Shown: positions 43,477-46,005 of the stretch, piece after piece
How the letters are laid out: each line of letters starts with the position of its first letter
Numbering within the stretch: the first letter of the stretch is position 1
Assembly (NCBI GenBank): GCA_021813145.1
Contig: JAKALS010000001.1
Coordinates: 198,519 to 244,523 of the forward strand
Length of the DNA stretch: 46,005 nt
Direction of reading: 5' to 3'
Source of the DNA: a bacterium
Lineage (GTDB): Bacteria > Patescibacteriota > Microgenomatia > Levybacterales > UBA12049
The notes under the pieces: generated by a model
Seen by the model: the letters and a program-made list of their open reading frames with translations, nothing else
Database searches by the model: none
Told to the model about the DNA's origin: nothing
Position numbers and translations under genes: made by a program

Positions 43477-45840
43477 ATGGATTTTTCCTATAAAGGTTTA
43501 ACAACGGATGAAGCTATCCAATTACTGAAAAAATACGGACCGAATGAAATCCCCGAAGAAAAGCCTTCCATATTTAAGAAATTACTAAAACAATTTGTTT
43601 CTCCAATATCTTTAATGCTTATTGCAGCATCGATTCTTTCACTTTTAAGCGGAAAGGTATTTGATTTTTACTTTATTTTCGTTCTTTTGTTTATCAATAT
43701 CGGAGTTTCTATCTGGCAGGAGAATAAAGCAGACAACGCAATAAAAAAACTTAACAGTAATTTAAAAAGCATAGTTAAGGTTTTAAGAGACGGCGACTGG
43801 AAAGATGTAGACTCTTTTAATATTGTTGAGGGAGATGCAATAAAGCTTACCGTAGGGGATGTAATTCCGGCAGACGGGGTAATTTTAAGCCTTAAAAATT
43901 TAAGCATTAACGAATCTGCGCTTACCGGAGAATCGCTTCCCAAAGATAAAAAACTGAACGATAAAGTTTTTTCAGGATCCTTTATAGAAACGGGTCAGGC
44001 CGTAATACAAATAACGGCCACCGGAAAAAATACATACTTCGGAAAAACAATATTTTCCGTAGAAAAAACCAGAAAAAAAAGTATCCTGGAGCAGGATATT
44101 ATAAGGATTTCAAAATTCCTTTCCATATTAAGTATCGGAGGGGTAGTCCTTTTGTCCTTGGTGTTTCTTCTGGAAAAAGTTTCGCTAACAGATCTGTTGA
44201 GGCTCGACTTAAGTATTGTAATTGCAGGAATACCCGTAAGTCTTCCGACAGTCATGACTCTTATCATTTCCTTCGGGGTGCTGGAACTGGCAAAGAAAAA
44301 AGCGATTGTACGCAGACTTTCCGCCCTGGAGGACCTCGCAAACGTGAATTTGCTTCTTACAGATAAGACAGGCACTCTTACCAAAAACAAAATTACAGTC
44401 CAAAATATATTCTCATACGGTGAATTTACTAAAAACAATGTTTTGTCCTACGCTTTTCCGGCGACGATTGTAGAAGAGAAATCACCTATAGATGATGCAA
44501 TCTCGGAAAAAGCACTCGGGGAGAAAATTTCCAAGGAAAATTACAAAATACTGGATTTTACCCCCGCAGACTCGGTCAGAAAAAGAACTAGCGTTTCTTT
44601 TGAGCTGGACGGTAGTAAATTTCTTCTGTCTTTGGGCGCTCCGCAAATTATAAAAGGTCTTTCGAAGGCCGATAAAAAGACCTCTGACAATTTTGATAAA
44701 GACGTAGAAGACCTTGCGCAGGGAGGATACAGGTCTCTAGCGGTTGCTATCAGTAAAGGTGCAAAAGAAGAAAATATGGAACTTGTAGGCCTTGTTGCCT
44801 TGTCTGACGAGGTAAGAGATGACGCAGCAGACGTAATAGAATTTATGAAACAAAATGGGATTGATGTTGCTATGGTTACGGGAGACAACAAGGCAATAGC
44901 AATGGAAGTGTCAAAAAAGCTGAATATTCCAGGAACAAAAGTAATTACAAAAAGCGAACTTGAAAAAATGGGCTGGAATAACATCACAAAAGATTACTAT
45001 CTTAATACATCGGCTTTTTCGGAAATACTTCCGGACGATAAATATAAACTTGTAAAATACGCCAAGCAATTTTTTATTGTTGCCACTAATGGTGATGGCG
45101 TTAATGACCTTCCGGCAATTAAAGAGGCCAATGTCGGAATAGCGGTTAAGAATGCTGTAAGCGCTCTTAGGGCAACGGCAGATATTGTGCTTCTCTCGGA
45201 CGGAATTTCCGTAATAAAAGACGCTGTTATAGAAGGAAGGAAAATTTTTGCAAGGATTTATTCCTATTCGGTTTATAGGATATCGGAAAGCCTAAGGCTA
45301 GTTGTAACTATAGTTGTGCTTGGAATTTTTTACAGAGCATATCCTCTTACTCCTCTTCAACTTATAATAATTGCCCTTTTTAACGATTTGCCTATTATTT
45401 CGCTTGCCTTTGACAGAGTTAAAACAGCAACAAGACCGGCCAAAATAAAGGTGGAAGACAGGTTTGTAGTCAGCTCCTCGTATGGTTTAGTCGGAGTCGC
45501 AAATAGCCTTATACTTTTTGTAATAATGGCAAACTTTATGCATCTTAGCTGGGGAGTGATACAAACTATGTATTTCCTTAAGCTTACAGTTTCCGGACAC
45601 ATGCTTATTTATGTAGCCAGAACAAAAGAGCGATGGTTTAAATTTTTACCCAGTAAAGAAGTAATAATAGCGACTTCTGTAACACAAGCATTTGCCACTA
45701 TTCTTACCCTTACCGGTCTTTTTATGCCGTCTAAAGTTCCATTGCCTTTAGTGCTTTTGGTATGGGGATGGGCATTTATGTGGATGCAAATAACTGAGCT
45801 GGTAAAATACATAGAGCAAAAGTTTTCTATCGGAAGATAA
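43477..45840 (+). CDS. P3A-type (plasma-membrane H+-ATPase-like) P-type ATPase
   Basis: LTTDEAIQLLKKYGPNEIPEE, TGESLPKDK, VIAGIPVSLPTVMTLIISFGVLELAKKKAIVRRLSALEDLANVNLLLTDKTGTLTKNK, FNDLPIISLAFDRVK. Start at MDFSYKG preferred to 43456. Confidence 0.92.
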   Translation: MDFSYKGLTTDEAIQLLKKYGPNEIPEEKPSIFKKLLKQFVSPISLMLIAASILSLLSGKVFDFYFIFVLLFINIGVSIWQENKADNAIKKLNSNLKSIVKVLRDGDWKDVDSFNIVEGDAIKLTVGDVIPADGVILSLKNLSINESALTGESLPKDKKLNDKVFSGSFIETGQAVIQITATGKNTYFGKTIFSVEKTRKKSILEQDIIRISKFLSILSIGGVVLLSLVFLLEKVSLTDLLRLDLSIVIAGIPVSLPTVMTLIISFGVLELAKKKAIVRRLSALEDLANVNLLLTDKTGTLTKNKITVQNIFSYGEFTKNNVLSYAFPATIVEEKSPIDDAISEKALGEKISKENYKILDFTPADSVRKRTSVSFELDGSKFLLSLGAPQIIKGLSKADKKTSDNFDKDVEDLAQGGYRSLAVAISKGAKEENMELVGLVALSDEVRDDAADVIEFMKQNGIDVAMVTGDNKAIAMEVSKKLNIPGTKVITKSELEKMGWNNITKDYYLNTSAFSEILPDDKYKLVKYAKQFFIVATNGDGVNDLPAIKEANVGIAVKNAVSALRATADIVLLSDGISVIKDAVIEGRKIFARIYSYSVYRISESLRLVVTIVVLGIFYRAYPLTPLQLIIIALFNDLPIISLAFDRVKTATRPAKIKVEDRFVVSSSYGLVGVANSLILFVIMANFMHLSWGVIQTMYFLKLTVSGHMLIYVARTKERWFKFLPSKEVIIATSVTQAFATILTLTGLFMPSKVPLPLVLLVWGWAFMWMQITELVKYIEQKFSIGR

Positions 45841-45878
45841 TTGAGCCGGGCAATAAATTTTAGTATAATAGGGCTATT

Positions 45879-45952
45879 GCGGGTGTAGTTCAATGGCAGA
45901 ACACAACTTTTCCAAAGTTGATACGAGGGTTCGATTCCCTTCACCCGCTCCA
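45879..45952 (+). tRNA. tRNA-Gly (anticodon TCC), CCA encoded
   Basis: GCGGGTGTAGTTCAATGGCAGAACACAACTTTTCCAAAGTTGATACGAGGGTTCGATTCCCTTCACCCGCTCCA. Confidence 0.95.
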
Positions 45953-46005
45953 GACGGGGCACCTTGTTCGTCAAAGTGACGAATATATTGATATAACGGG
46001 CTAAT

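Overview
This 46 kb window looks like a chromosomal segment of a reduced-genome bacterium, most consistent with Patescibacteria/CPR and perhaps the Microgenomates. That placement is inferred from compact proteins, standard-code TGA stops and gene content; no marker phylogeny was run. Core content includes tyrS (partial), a PBP1A-type enzyme, pheST, thrS-infC-rpmI-rplT, a trigger factor without PPIase domain, pyrD, a two-component system and 11 tRNAs. Between these lies a rich cell-surface and secreted set: an NHL-repeat protein with TP linker, CAP, PEBP, lytic enzymes, a GH8 glucanase with a triplicated putative binding module, a sortase, stalk-like surface proteins and two unusual P-type ATPases. 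The most interesting signals are outside the ORF track. (1) A trp-like attenuator precedes a ParB-like operon on the minus strand, with four mutually exclusive RNA segments, a 13-codon leader ORF covering segment 2, a perfect terminator, and a promoter carrying an operator-like dyad (13048-13215). (2) An uncalled 53-aa secreted peptide ending in APNTGGGYLK lies just upstream of the sortase. (3) A 36-bp direct repeat flanks a P1B-like ATPase that has lost its CPC motif. (4) -10 boxes recur 6-10 nt before the ATG, implying leaderless mRNAs. (5) One GC-richer surface-protein gene has long, structured 5' and 3' flanks. All calls come from reading the sequence; no searches or folding programs were run.
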